64,000 nucleotides of DNA from NCBI GenBank assembly GCA_022841905.1, contig JALHQO010000007.1, positions 62,001 to 126,000 on the forward strand, written 5' to 3'. Below the pieces are notes generated by a model, which saw only the letters and a list, made by a program, of their open reading frames with translations, searched no databases and was not told the origin of the DNA. Made by a program: the position numbers and the translations under genes. Positions 35,615 to 45,379 of this stretch are shown piece after piece. Positions within the stretch are counted from its first letter, which is position 1. Each line of letters begins with the position of its first letter. This DNA comes from Hyphomonadaceae bacterium (lineage in GTDB: Bacteria > Pseudomonadota > Alphaproteobacteria > Caulobacterales > Aquidulcibacteraceae).

Positions 35615-36748
35615 ATGTCGGCTCCGAACACCACTGAAGCTCAGCAGGCGCCGTCGATCTTTGTCGTCGGCGCGCGCGGCGTGCCGGACGTTGAGGGCGG
35701 AGCTGAGAAGAACGCTGAGATGCTGTTCCCACTGGTGGCGGCGAGCGGCTATCGCGTCACGCTTGTCGGCCTCGCGGACAATATCAAGAGCGACAGCTTC
35801 AAGGGCGTCGCGCTGCTGAAGGCGCCGCGCTCGCAAATCATGAAGACCGATAAGGTGCTCTATTACATCGCCGCGCTCTTCATGGCCGCGCGCCGTAAGC
35901 CTGATATCGTCCACTTCCAAGGGCTGGGCTCTGCGATCTTCCTTTGGGTCTACAAGCTGATGGGCGCGAAGACCGTCGTCCGCTACGGCTCCGCCGACTA
36001 TCTGGTGGGCAAGTGGGGCATGATCGGCAAACTCGGCTTCTTGTTGAGTGAGTTTCAATTGCGCTTCGCCGATGCGGTGATCGCGGTGACGCCGGCGCTG
36101 GCTGAGCGGCTGCAGCGACGGGGCATCGCGCGCAACGTGCACGTGATCGCCAACGCCGTCGACGTGCTGCCGGCGGACGGCATGGGCGCGCCGGTTGATG
36201 CTTACGTGCTAAGTGTTGGCCGCGTCACCGCGCAAAAAAACGTCGCCAATTTGATGCGTGGCTTTGCGTTGTTGGCGAAGCGTACGCCGAACGCGCCGCG
36301 CCTGCTGGTCGCAGGCGGTTTGGATGAAACCGACTATGTCGCGAGCTTGGAGCCGCTGAAGACGGAGCGGATCACTTTGGCCGGCCGGTATGCGCGCAGC
36401 GCGATGGCGCCGCTCTATCGCGGCGCGGCGGTCTACATCAATGCGTCGTTGCACGAAGGCAGTTCGAACGCGGTGCTGGAAGCCATTTCCGCCGGCTGCC
36501 CGATCCTGCTGAGCGATATCCCCGAGAACCGCGATTTCGGTCTGCCGGATCGCTGCTATTTCAATCCCAATGCGCCCGAAGCGATCGCTGACGCGATCGG
36601 CGCCGCGCTGCAAAACCCGCAGGCTTATGTGGCGGACGCGAAAGCGTTTCTGACATGGAGCCAGGTGGCGGAGCGCACATTGGCGATTTACCGCAGCGTT
36701 GCGCCATCGCCGCCTCTTGCTGCCGCCGCGCTGGCGACCAGCCACTAA
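35615..36748 (+). CDS. Glycosyltransferase family 4
   Basis: A 377-residue GT-B enzyme. The N-terminal domain begins IFVVGARGVPDVEGGAEKN, the sugar-acceptor loop of this class. The C-terminal domain has YVLSVGRVTAQKNV, LLVAGGLDETD, the EX7E-like motif in HEGSSNAVLEAISAGCPIL and a donor-binding region. It would add one sugar to a lipid-linked repeat unit on the cytoplasmic side. The start ATG at 35615 is used. It ends exactly where the convergent GT2 gene ends. Donor sugar unknown. Confidence 0.9.
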   Translation: MSAPNTTEAQQAPSIFVVGARGVPDVEGGAEKNAEMLFPLVAASGYRVTLVGLADNIKSDSFKGVALLKAPRSQIMKTDKVLYYIAALFMAARRKPDIVHFQGLGSAIFLWVYKLMGAKTVVRYGSADYLVGKWGMIGKLGFLLSEFQLRFADAVIAVTPALAERLQRRGIARNVHVIANAVDVLPADGMGAPVDAYVLSVGRVTAQKNVANLMRGFALLAKRTPNAPRLLVAGGLDETDYVASLEPLKTERITLAGRYARSAMAPLYRGAAVYINASLHEGSSNAVLEAISAGCPILLSDIPENRDFGLPDRCYFNPNAPEAIADAIGAALQNPQAYVADAKAFLTWSQVAERTLAIYRSVAPSPPLAAAALATSH

Positions 36749-37639
36749 TCACATGCGCGGATTGGCCCCGATGCGCTTGCGCGCCGTGCGCATGGCGCCA
36801 TTGGCGAGCGCGTGCAGCGTGGGAACGACGCCGGCTTTGTTTATGGCGTGGCGGATGAACTTCATGCGCTGACGTCGGCCGCTGATGAAAGCCAGCGTGC
36901 TGGTGGCGATGCGCAGATTGTAGTGATACTCGCCGAGGAAGGCGCGGTGCTTGTCGGTGGCGTCGTAGCGCACCTGCAATTGCGTCGGCTCGAGCTGCTT
37001 GATCTCGTTCACCATCGACGTGCCCGACTGCGATGGCATCTGATAATTGAACAACGGCTCTGCGATGTAGGGGATGGGGCCCAGGCCCGCGGCGCGGATC
37101 AGAAAATCCCAATCTTCGCCGTAGCGCAGCGTTTCGTCGAACTGCACGGTGTCGAACAGGGAGCGGCGGCAGATGAAGCCGCTTGGCGGGCAATAAGGAT
37201 TGCCGCACTTCAGCATGCCGAGATGGACATGATTGATGTCCCAGACCTTGAAGGTAGCGTCCGGTATGCGCTCCAGGCCGCAGAGCGACATATGGGCGTC
37301 ACCCATGCCGGCGATTTGGCGTTCGAGCTTGTTTGGCTTCCAAGTGTCGTCATCGTCGAGAAAGGCGACGTAGTCGCCAATGGCGTGACGGACGGCGTGA
37401 TTGCGCGAATGGCCGACGGCTGAGTTCTTCTCGTTACGCAACACCCGCACGCGGCCTTCCAGCGGCCGCATGATCTCGAAAATGTCGAATTTGGGCGAGC
37501 AATCGTCGACGACGAAGACTTCGACGGGCTTCAGTGTCTGCGCGAACACGCTTTCGAGCGCCGCCATGAGCGACTCGGCGCGATTATAGGACGCGACGAT
37601 AGCCGAGACTTTCGGCGTCGGGGGTGGGGCGGCGGTCAC
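36749..37639 (-). CDS. Glycosyltransferase family 2
   Basis: A 296-residue GT-A enzyme from a GTG start. It shows VSAIVASYNRAESLMAALESV, FVVDDCSP, NHAVRHAIGDYVAFLDDDD (the DXD metal site), an acceptor loop with RYGEDWDFLIRAAG (the ED motif) and a basic C-terminal helix for membrane contact. It would transfer a sugar onto the growing repeat unit. It lies 81 nt behind the flippase gene in the same direction and probably shares the transcript that begins at the polymerase gene. Confidence 0.9.
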   Translation of the reverse strand: MTAAPPPTPKVSAIVASYNRAESLMAALESVFAQTLKPVEVFVVDDCSPKFDIFEIMRPLEGRVRVLRNEKNSAVGHSRNHAVRHAIGDYVAFLDDDDTWKPNKLERQIAGMGDAHMSLCGLERIPDATFKVWDINHVHLGMLKCGNPYCPPSGFICRRSLFDTVQFDETLRYGEDWDFLIRAAGLGPIPYIAEPLFNYQMPSQSGTSMVNEIKQLEPTQLQVRYDATDKHRAFLGEYHYNLRIATSTLAFISGRRQRMKFIRHAINKAGVVPTLHALANGAMRTARKRIGANPRM

Positions 37640-37720
37640 GGGATGGGTTGGTAAACTGCTTTGGCCTTGCGATGCACCATTTTTGCCGCGCCCACTGTTT
37701 TACGTCCAGAGATAACGCGC

Positions 37721-39193
37721 TTACGGCATCGCGTCCGGCGTGGGTTCGGCACTCGGCCGCTTCATTAACGACCGCACGCTCTCCAGCTGGCGCTCGATGC
37801 TTTTACGCCCGAAGAAGAGGAGCAGGCCGTAAGCGGTCAGCGTCTCCAGGGTGATGAGGCCAAGCTGATGCCAGTTGCTGGGGTGGTGGAAGATAACGCG
37901 CGTCAGCAGCAAATGCACCGCGACGATCCCCGCGGCGGCGACAATCGGCCAGAATAGCGCTTTCGCGTACTCAAGCTGCGAGCACTGGATGCGCTTGAGC
38001 AAGACGCTGAGTGAACGCGGTAGATAGAGCAAGCTCACGGCGCTGAACGTCGCGGCGATAGCGACAATGCCGTACTGCGCCGAGACGATGGCGGCGACGG
38101 TCCAGAGCAGGGTAAATTCAGCCGTGAGCTGCAGGCGGGTGCCGGTTCGCCCCATCGCTTGCAGCAGCGAGCTGTTGAAGTTGGAGATCGTCTGCACCAT
38201 GCCGGCGATCGCCAGCGCCGAGAAGATAGCGCCGGCGGCGGTCCAACGTTCCGAGAGCAGCGTCGCAAAAACAGGCCCGCTCGCGGCGGCTGCGGCGGCC
38301 ATGGCCGGGAACACGAGCGCGGCTTGGCCGATCGTGGCTGCGAGCACGAGTGCGCGCAATTCGTCCGGCTTGTCGCGCAATTGTGAGAGGCGCGGATAAA
38401 GCGCGGTCTGCACCGGCGTGGCGACGACGCCAGCGGGCAGGTTCATGATGCGGAATGCAACAGTGTAGAGGCCGAGCGGCGCGGTGCCGAGGGCTTTGCC
38501 GATGACGAACGGATCGATCTGCTTGCCGATCACTTGCATGATTGCATAGCCCAACGTGTCGCGGGCAAAGCGCAAATGTTCGCCAAGGGCAGTGAGGCTG
38601 AAGACGTAGCGCGGCTTGTACTTGGCGGCGATGAGGATGATCGGCGCGCGCACGGCGACGTTGACGATGTTCTGCGCCACCAGCGCCCACGCGCCAAAAC
38701 CGGCGAGGCCAAAGCCAATAGCCGCGACCGCACCCGCGATCGCCGCGGCGAAATCGGCGCCAGCCAGTGGCAGCAAGTTTTCCCGCTTGATCAAGGAAGC
38801 GATCGGCAGCTCGAGAAATCCCATCATGAGCGGGATGATCGCGAGCGCCAGCATCACCGGCAGCAGGGCCGGCGTTTCGAAGAAGATCGACGCTGGCCAG
38901 GCGAGGGCCGCAAGCAAGAGGGAAAGACAAGCCGTGGCGCCGACAATGAGCCAATGCGCGCTGGACCAGGCGTCACTATCGAGTTCGCTGGTGCGGATGA
39001 GTGAGCGGCTGAGCCCCGCATCGCTCACCGCCAATGTCAGCGACACCGCCGCCATGGCGAGTGCGACGAGGCCGAATTCGCTCGGCTCCAACAAGCGCGC
39101 CATAAACGGCACTGTGAGAAAGCTCGCGCCGAGCTGAAAGATGCGCGCCGCCGAGAGCGCGCCCGCGCCAAAAGCCAATCGCCTGAGCGCCAC
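37721..39193 (-). CDS. Wzx-type oligosaccharide flippase
   Basis: A 490-residue membrane protein with about 12-14 hydrophobic segments and the N-terminal pattern SAARIFQLGASFLTVPFMARLLEPSEFGLVALAMA of polysaccharide exporters (MOP/PST family). SDAGLSRSLIR and PALLPVMLALAIIPLMMG also fit. It would flip the lipid-linked repeat unit to the periplasm. The GTG start at 39193 lies two bases behind the stop of the polymerase gene, so the two are coupled (flippase and polymerase adjacent, as usual). Confidence 0.9.
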   Translation of the reverse strand: MALRRLAFGAGALSAARIFQLGASFLTVPFMARLLEPSEFGLVALAMAAVSLTLAVSDAGLSRSLIRTSELDSDAWSSAHWLIVGATACLSLLLAALAWPASIFFETPALLPVMLALAIIPLMMGFLELPIASLIKRENLLPLAGADFAAAIAGAVAAIGFGLAGFGAWALVAQNIVNVAVRAPIILIAAKYKPRYVFSLTALGEHLRFARDTLGYAIMQVIGKQIDPFVIGKALGTAPLGLYTVAFRIMNLPAGVVATPVQTALYPRLSQLRDKPDELRALVLAATIGQAALVFPAMAAAAAASGPVFATLLSERWTAAGAIFSALAIAGMVQTISNFNSSLLQAMGRTGTRLQLTAEFTLLWTVAAIVSAQYGIVAIAATFSAVSLLYLPRSLSVLLKRIQCSQLEYAKALFWPIVAAAGIVAVHLLLTRVIFHHPSNWHQLGLITLETLTAYGLLLFFGRKSIERQLESVRSLMKRPSAEPTPDAMP

Positions 39194-39194
39194 C

Positions 39195-40577
39195 TTAAGC
39201 GCCCCGCATGAAGGGTGGTCGCGCCGCCGCACGCGGCTTTTGCGGCGTTTGTGTTTGCGGCGTGCGGCCTTGTAGGGAGAGCAGGTAGAGCGTGTAGCCG
39301 CAAATGATGCCGTAGAGCATGTTGCCCTCGATCATCCACATCGGCATCGTCGACATGTTCAGCGTCAAGAACATGAAGTGCGCGCCGATCAGCACTGGGC
39401 GGTGGTGGTGGCGGACGCGGAACGCCGCGCCCAGCATGGAGAGCCATAGGAACAGCACGCCGACGACGCCGACAATGCCAAACTCGAACAAGTAGTTCAC
39501 CAGCGTGTTGTGGGCGTAGAGCGGGAAGATCTGGCTCCACGATTCCGGACCAAAGCCGATCACGTGTTGTAGCGGTCCGCCCAGCGTCCAGCCGTAAATA
39601 TACATGCTCCAAATGCGCGGACGCCCCGACAGCAACCGCGTTTCATCGACGCTGTACTCATGCGGCGGTTTGATCAGGTTGACGTCGCCAGAGAAGAGAA
39701 CGGCGACATCTTGGAAGCGAGACGCAAAGAGGAAAGCGGTAACGGCGAGCGCGAGGACAACCAAGACAGCCGCTAAACTGACGATAAACGGGCGGTCGCG
39801 CGCTGGGAAGCGGTGGAGCGACGAGAAGCCGAAATAGACCAAGAGCAGCGGCGCGATAGCCACCAACGTCGTGCGATAGTTCGCGAGCACGATGCCGCCG
39901 ACGCAAGCGATGACGAGGCCGAACTTGGTGAGGCGGTTGAGCCGGTCGTTGAAGACGACAATGGTAAGGCATGTCGCCAGGATGACGGAGAACACGGCCT
40001 CGTGGTTAAAGCCGCCAATATAGCTGGCGGCGTTGGCGTCGGTCTCGGTCGCTTTGGCCACGCCGAGCACGAGCGACATGAGTTGCAGCAGCAAGACCGG
40101 GGCGAACGACCAGAGCAGCGCCGTCATGAACGAGCCGCCCTTGGCGCTTTGCAGTGCGTTGTAGACGCTGAGCGTCACGACGATGAGGAAGCCGTATTTC
40201 GTCACGACCGTGATGAGGCCGTTCCAAGGGCCATTATTGGCCAAGGCGCTGACGCAAGCGATGATGATTAGCACGTAGAAGGGGAGCATGAAGCGGAGTG
40301 CGAGGTGGCGCCAGTTGATGGTCAGCAGGCCAACGAGAAAGAGGGCGATCGAGCCGACAGCGTTCGCCGACATGCCCGCAACCAGCGGCCTGTAGGTGAT
40401 CGCGTGCATGGATTGCATGGCCAGCCGCAACCACGATGCGCCGATCATGAACGCGGCGGCGCGGTTACGCATGCGCATCATCGCCAGGACGACAAACACC
40501 AAGCTCAGCCCGAGGACGGGATAGAGCGCCCACGCCGGCATCGACGGTGCAAAGAGGGCAAGTTCGTTGGAATTCAT
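39195..40577 (-). CDS. Wzy/O-antigen-ligase-type membrane polymerase
   Basis: A 460-residue protein with about 11-12 TM segments and one large periplasmic loop (about 305-385). The loop holds LLSGRPRIWSMYIYGWTLGG, VIGFGPESW and YAHNTLVNYLFEFGIVGVVG, the conserved Arg, Glu and His region of the Wzy_C family. It would join repeat units on the periplasmic face. ATG 40577 starts the run of minus-strand genes polymerase-flippase-GT2, divergent from the GT4 at 40817 across 239 nt. Confidence 0.9.
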   Translation of the reverse strand: MNSNELALFAPSMPAWALYPVLGLSLVFVVLAMMRMRNRAAAFMIGASWLRLAMQSMHAITYRPLVAGMSANAVGSIALFLVGLLTINWRHLALRFMLPFYVLIIIACVSALANNGPWNGLITVVTKYGFLIVVTLSVYNALQSAKGGSFMTALLWSFAPVLLLQLMSLVLGVAKATETDANAASYIGGFNHEAVFSVILATCLTIVVFNDRLNRLTKFGLVIACVGGIVLANYRTTLVAIAPLLLVYFGFSSLHRFPARDRPFIVSLAAVLVVLALAVTAFLFASRFQDVAVLFSGDVNLIKPPHEYSVDETRLLSGRPRIWSMYIYGWTLGGPLQHVIGFGPESWSQIFPLYAHNTLVNYLFEFGIVGVVGVLFLWLSMLGAAFRVRHHHRPVLIGAHFMFLTLNMSTMPMWMIEGNMLYGIICGYTLYLLSLQGRTPQTQTPQKPRAAARPPFMRGA

Positions 40578-40816
40578 GGGCGGCTACTTTGTGTACACCA
40601 CAATTCTAACGATCTCGGCGCCTGATGGTCGCGAAGGGTTAACGGCTTGCGCCGACACTGACCTCGCGGCGTGCGGACTTCTACAGGCCGTGGCGGGTTT
40701 GTCATCCGATTGCGCCGACGAGTTGCGCAGTTGCGCGCGCCGGGTGCGAACATGCTAGGCGGCGCGAGATTTGCGGCGCGCCATTGCCGATAGAGTTGGC
40801 CGACAAGGTTAATGCA

Positions 40817-41935
40817 ATGACAGCGCCGCGCCGCGCCATTTTCCTGATCAACTCGCTCGCCGGCGGCGGCGCCGAGCGGGTGATGTGCACGCTGCTGCGT
40901 TATTCCGAACCGATGCGGGCGGAGTTCCAGATCACGCTGGCGCTCTTGGATCAGGAACCAGCGGCCTACGCGCCGCCCGACTGGGTTGAACTGCGGCAGC
41001 TGGACGGCCGGCGCTCGCTGCCGCGCAGCATCGCGGCAGTGGGAAAGCTCTATGCGGATTTGAAGCCGGACGTAACGCTCAGCTTCCTGAGCCGCGCCAA
41101 TATCGCCAATATCTGGAACGCCAAGGGCGGGTGCGTGATCAGCGAGCGCTCGAACACGTCGGCGCATCTGCCTGGGTTGCGCGCTGCGCCGGCGCGCGCG
41201 CTGGTGCGGCTTGCCTATCCGCGTGCTGATAAGGTGATCGCGGTGTCGCAAGGCGTCGCTGACGATTTGGTGCAGAATTTCGGCTTAGCGCGCGAGAAGC
41301 TCGCGACCATCGCCAACCCGATCGACGCCGCCGCCATTGCGCAACGCGCCGCTGAGGCGCCGACGATTGATACCGAGAATGATTATCTCCTCGCGGTTGG
41401 CCGGTTGGTGCGGTCGAAGAATTTTGAACTTCTGATCCGCGCCTATGCGGCGTCGGAGCTTGCGCAGCGTCTCGTGATTTTGGGTGAGGGCCCTGAGCGC
41501 GTGAATCTGGAAGGCTTGATTGCAGAGCTCGGTCTCGCAGACCGCGTCTCGATGCCCGGTTTTGCTGCTAATCCTTATCCCATCATGGCGCGCGCGGCGC
41601 TATTCGTGCTCTCGTCGAATGACGAGGGGTTTCCGAATGCGTTGGTGGAAGCGATGACGCTAGGCGTGCCGGTGGTCGCGACCAATTGCGCTTCGGGGCC
41701 ATCCGAAATTTTGGCGGAGAGCGCGCGCGAGACTGTGAGCGGCCTTGCGCTGGCTCAACACGGCGTGCTGACGCCGACGGATGATGTGGCTTCCATGGCG
41801 GAAGCACTGCGTCTGATGTCCGATCTCGAACGCCGGCGCGACTACGGCGCTCGCGCGGAGGCGCGTGCGCGCACCTACAGCCCTGAAGCCGCGGCCGAGC
41901 GTTACTGGCGCGTCTTGCGCGAGGCGATGGCATGA
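40817..41935 (+). CDS. Glycosyltransferase family 4
   Basis: A 372-residue GT-B enzyme. ATG 40817 is chosen (AAGG about 8 nt upstream). It begins AIFLINSLAGGGAERVMCTLL, typical of N-acetylgalactosamine-alpha-1,4-like transferases, and has LLAVGRLVRSKNFELLIRAY, LVILGEGPERVNLEGLI, VSMPGFAANPYPIMARA and NDEGFPNALVEAMTLGVPVVAT. It would add a sugar to the repeat unit. It overlaps the pyruvyl transferase start by 4 nt (ATGA). Confidence 0.92.
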   Translation: MTAPRRAIFLINSLAGGGAERVMCTLLRYSEPMRAEFQITLALLDQEPAAYAPPDWVELRQLDGRRSLPRSIAAVGKLYADLKPDVTLSFLSRANIANIWNAKGGCVISERSNTSAHLPGLRAAPARALVRLAYPRADKVIAVSQGVADDLVQNFGLAREKLATIANPIDAAAIAQRAAEAPTIDTENDYLLAVGRLVRSKNFELLIRAYAASELAQRLVILGEGPERVNLEGLIAELGLADRVSMPGFAANPYPIMARAALFVLSSNDEGFPNALVEAMTLGVPVVATNCASGPSEILAESARETVSGLALAQHGVLTPTDDVASMAEALRLMSDLERRRDYGARAEARARTYSPEAAAERYWRVLREAMA

Positions 41936-43113
41936 CGAGTCCGCTCCGCATCGCGCTGATTGGCGGCTTTGGCGGCGGCAATTTCGGCAACGACGCGTCG
42001 TTGAAAACGGCGCTCGGCCGCATCGCAGCGAAACTGCCGGACGCGCAAGTTGCCGTCATCGGCGTGAACGCGAAGGCGGTCACGGAACGGTTCGGCGTGC
42101 CTGCCTTTAGGATTACACGGCGCCCATTGGGCGCGATGCGCTTCTTCGATCAATTGTTGTTGCGCCTGCCGAGCAGCCTATTGAACTGGGCTTTAGCGGT
42201 CTGGTTCATTCGCTCGTTCGACGTTCTGTTGTTTCCCGGAACCGGCATCTTCGACGACTATCGCACCGGGCCGATGGGTTTTCCGGCGCAGGTGTTTCGC
42301 TGGTCGGTTGCAGCAAAGCTCTCCGGCGTGCGCGTGATTTTTCAAAGTGTGGGTGCAGGGCCGATCATCAATCCGCTGAGCCGCCTTTTATTGAAGACGG
42401 CGGCGCGGTGCGCGGTTGCACGCTCCTATCGTGACGCTGACTCGAAGGCGTTCATGCAGAGCATAGGCGTGGACGAGCGCAACAGCCCGGTGGCGCCAGA
42501 TATCGTGTTTGCGTTACCGACACCGGCCCGGCGCCAACGCGCAGAGGGCGATCCAATCACAATTGGTGTCGGCGTCATGGCCTATCGTGGTTGGCGCATC
42601 GATGAGCGGCTGGGCGACGATTATCTTGAGAAGCTGGCGCGCTTCATACGTTACGTCGAAGGACGCGGTTGCCGAGTGCGGCTGATCGTTGGCGAGAGAT
42701 CCGACAAACGTGCGGTCGTCCGCGTGAACGCCCTCTTGGCAGACGAGGTCGACCGTGGCGGGGCGCAGAACAACTTTACGGACGTCATGGATGAAGCGGC
42801 GGGCGCCGATGTCGTGCTCGCTTCCCGCTTTCACGTCCTTATCGCGGGGCTGAAGCTTGGCCGGCCGTGCATTTCGCTCAGTTATGGCCCCAAGCACGCG
42901 CAGTTGATGGCTGCGGCGGGCATTGGTGCGTTCGCCCAGGACGCTGACCGGTTCGATTATGATCTGCTCGTTCGCCACTTCGAAACCATCGCCGCTGACT
43001 TGTCGCGCTACGAAAGCATCGTGCGCGAACGCGTTGGGCTGATGCAGACGCGTCTCTCGGAGGTGGAAGGCGAGCTGTTCGCGCAGATTGCGACGACTAA
43101 ACGCCGGGCCTGA
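41932..43113 (+). CDS. Polysaccharide pyruvyl transferase family protein
   Basis: A 393-residue protein of the PS_pyruv_trans family. Visible are IALIGGFGGGNFGNDASLKTA, LLFPGTGIFDD, VRVIFQSVGAGPIINPLSR, the long NBD-like second half with TIGVGVMAYRGWR, and DVVLASRFHVLIAGLKLGRPCISLSYG (conserved His). Family members add a ketal pyruvate from PEP to a sugar, giving the polymer acidity. It overlaps GT4 at its start and runs 17 nt past the stop of the convergent GT2 gene. Confidence 0.88.
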   Translation: MTSPLRIALIGGFGGGNFGNDASLKTALGRIAAKLPDAQVAVIGVNAKAVTERFGVPAFRITRRPLGAMRFFDQLLLRLPSSLLNWALAVWFIRSFDVLLFPGTGIFDDYRTGPMGFPAQVFRWSVAAKLSGVRVIFQSVGAGPIINPLSRLLLKTAARCAVARSYRDADSKAFMQSIGVDERNSPVAPDIVFALPTPARRQRAEGDPITIGVGVMAYRGWRIDERLGDDYLEKLARFIRYVEGRGCRVRLIVGERSDKRAVVRVNALLADEVDRGGAQNNFTDVMDEAAGADVVLASRFHVLIAGLKLGRPCISLSYGPKHAQLMAAAGIGAFAQDADRFDYDLLVRHFETIAADLSRYESIVRERVGLMQTRLSEVEGELFAQIATTKRRA

Positions 43114-44083
43114 TGGCGTCGGCGGGCCAGGTCTTTGGCCGCTGCATGCCGCTGTAGCGCTTGATGTAAATGTGCTCGGGCCAAAACAGCAGGGCGCCAA
43201 TATAGTCTGCAAAGCTTGGCGCGAGCCCGCGCGCGCGCAGGTTTTCGCGATCGCGCCTGGCCAAGTGAGGCTTGGTCACGCTCCAAAACAGCAGACGGCG
43301 ATAGATCACGCGCAGATGGGTTTTGCGGACGCGTTCGCGTTCGCTGTTGGAAAGGGCCAGCGGGCCGTAAATCTCGGCGTAGTAGAGATGCTCCCAGATG
43401 ATCGTCATGATCCGTGCGTCGAGCGTGGAGCGGCGGTTGCCGGGATGATTGGTGGTGTCGCCAATCACCTCGTGCAGATGAATGTAACGTCCGCCCTGGG
43501 CGAGGACACGTAGCATCATGTCAGTGTCGGCGCTGTTGACGGCGGTGTTGTAGTAGGGAACGCCGGGGCGGCGCGTGTCGGTGCGCGTGAGAATGTGCAT
43601 CATCGGGATGCGCGCGTAGTCGGAAAACCAGCGGGCGATGGCGGCGTGCGCCTCGAAGACGGTGGCTTCCGGTGGAAATTGGTGCGGCTGCTTGATGCCG
43701 TTCACGCGCTCGATGCCGCCGACCATGATGACGTTCGGCGTTGCTTCGGCTGCGGCGACCATGTTCTCGATCGCGTCGGGCGGGATGCCGTCGTCGGCGC
43801 AGAGCAGGCGCATGTATTTCGCCTCCGCCGGCACGAGGTCAACGGCGAGGTTGAAGTTCTCGACTTGAGGCACGGTTTCAGCGTTGCGCTTAACGATGAT
43901 GTTGGCGCCGTTGGCGATCGCCTTGGCGATGATGGCGTCGGTGCCGTCTGTGCTGGCGTTGTCGACGATCACGTGCAGGATCGGGCGGTAGGTCTGAGAG
44001 AGCACAGTCTGGATCGCGTTCTCGATGAATTGCGCGCCGTTATAAACGGGTGTGTAAATGGCAACGAGGGGCTTGTCGCTCAT
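43097..44083 (-). CDS. Glycosyltransferase family 2
   Basis: A 328-residue GT-A enzyme: LVAIYTPVYNGAQFIENAIQ, HVIVDNASTDGTDAII, EAKYMRLLCADDG (DD metal site), NSADTDMMLRVL and a C-terminal basic region. It closes the seven-gene minus-strand run that begins with the MBOAT gene at 50198. Its start overlaps the stop of the GT87-like gene by 4 nt (ATGA). The gene overlaps the convergent pyruvyl transferase by 17 nt. Confidence 0.9.
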   Translation of the reverse strand: MSDKPLVAIYTPVYNGAQFIENAIQTVLSQTYRPILHVIVDNASTDGTDAIIAKAIANGANIIVKRNAETVPQVENFNLAVDLVPAEAKYMRLLCADDGIPPDAIENMVAAAEATPNVIMVGGIERVNGIKQPHQFPPEATVFEAHAAIARWFSDYARIPMMHILTRTDTRRPGVPYYNTAVNSADTDMMLRVLAQGGRYIHLHEVIGDTTNHPGNRRSTLDARIMTIIWEHLYYAEIYGPLALSNSERERVRKTHLRVIYRRLLFWSVTKPHLARRDRENLRARGLAPSFADYIGALLFWPEHIYIKRYSGMQRPKTWPADAIRPGV

Positions 44084-45375
44084 GGCAGCGCCCTCCGCGC
44101 TTTAAGCAGCAATGCATAGAGGATGAGACCCGCGACGCAGATGTGCGAGCCCAGCACATAGAAAGCGGGGCCGAATTGGCCTTCGCCCATGCGCACGCCG
44201 TAGAAGACAATAGGCGCCGCGAGCACGTAAGCGATGGCAAGCGCAACGCGCTCACGCTTGGCGCCGGTCTGCAACTCGCGCCATAGCCATGCCGCAGGCA
44301 GCAGCGCCAGCGCGAAATAGTGCGTCCATGCGAGCGTCGAGGCGAGAAGCGCGAGGATCAGCGCGAGCATGATTTCGCCTTCGAAGCGGGTGTTGTCGGC
44401 GCGGAGATTGGTCCAAGGTCGCGTCGACCACACGAATGCAGCGAGCAGCGCGGCGTAGATCGCATAGAGCGCGATTTTGAAACCAGCGCTGAGGGGTTGG
44501 ACGTCGAAATCCCAATACGCGCCGGGGCCACGCTCGGCGCGGGCGAGGGAGGCGGCGATGGATTGGTTGTTGAACGCCGGCAGCGGTTGGCCGGAGTATG
44601 GCGCGATCGCAGTCTGGTGCCAGTAAACGTGCGCATCCCAGCCGAAAATGGCCAGCGAGAGCAGCGCGGCGCTGAGAACGACGATGCCGCCGCCGATGGC
44701 GATGCGGAAACGTCCGCGGAGAAACGCGAACACACCGAGCAGCAGCAATGGCGGCTTGAGCAACGCTGCTGCGGCGAAGAGTGCGCCGGCGCGCAAGTCC
44801 TGGCCGTTGCGGATGGCGGCGATGCCGAGCACGAGCGGCAGGAGCAGCAAGTGCGTCGTGTTGCCTTCGCGGAACGAATAGATCAGCGGGCCGTATGCGG
44901 CGATCAGGAAGAGGCTGAATATCTTCGTGCGGAAGCTGAAGCCGTAGAGCTCGGCCGCTTTCCACCATGCGTACAACACCGCGGCGAGCCCGAGCGCGAA
45001 GAAAACGTAAGCCGCCACGTCCGCGTCGAGCAGGCCGAACGGCGCGAAAAGGTAGGCGATGATCGGCAGATTGACGAAGCCGAACACCTCGCGTCCGTAG
45101 TGCTGCGATAGACCTTCCCAGCCGGAGTGCACGCCGCGCCCCGCGCCCCAATAGGCGCGTGTGAAATCCTGGAACGGGTCCGGCGGCACGCTGAACATGA
45201 AAACGAACGCGGCGATCAGAACGGAAAGGCCGATCGCGGCAGCCCAGATCACTCGCTCGCTCGCGCCGCGCTTGAACAGGAACCAGAGCACAGTGAGGCC
45301 GGCGATGACGCTGGCGTAGTAGACCGGGTTAGCGAGTAGGCCGCTGCCGCGTAGGGTTTGAAGCAGCTCGCTCAT
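44080..45375 (-). CDS. GT87-like (DUF2029) membrane mannosyltransferase
   Basis: A 431-residue protein with about 11 TM helices. The first periplasmic loop holds PPDPFQDFTRAYWGAGRG with the acidic residue expected for GT-C enzymes, and GLLDADVAAYVF, REGNTTHLLLLPLVLG and ALLKPPLLLLG match DUF2029/GT87, the family of polyprenol-phosphate-mannose-dependent transferases. The donor may be made by the DPM1-like protein at 54187; that link is inferred. It lies 4 nt behind the SDR gene. Confidence 0.82.
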   Translation of the reverse strand: MSELLQTLRGSGLLANPVYYASVIAGLTVLWFLFKRGASERVIWAAAIGLSVLIAAFVFMFSVPPDPFQDFTRAYWGAGRGVHSGWEGLSQHYGREVFGFVNLPIIAYLFAPFGLLDADVAAYVFFALGLAAVLYAWWKAAELYGFSFRTKIFSLFLIAAYGPLIYSFREGNTTHLLLLPLVLGIAAIRNGQDLRAGALFAAAALLKPPLLLLGVFAFLRGRFRIAIGGGIVVLSAALLSLAIFGWDAHVYWHQTAIAPYSGQPLPAFNNQSIAASLARAERGPGAYWDFDVQPLSAGFKIALYAIYAALLAAFVWSTRPWTNLRADNTRFEGEIMLALILALLASTLAWTHYFALALLPAAWLWRELQTGAKRERVALAIAYVLAAPIVFYGVRMGEGQFGPAFYVLGSHICVAGLILYALLLKARRALP

Positions 45376-45379
45376 GGCG

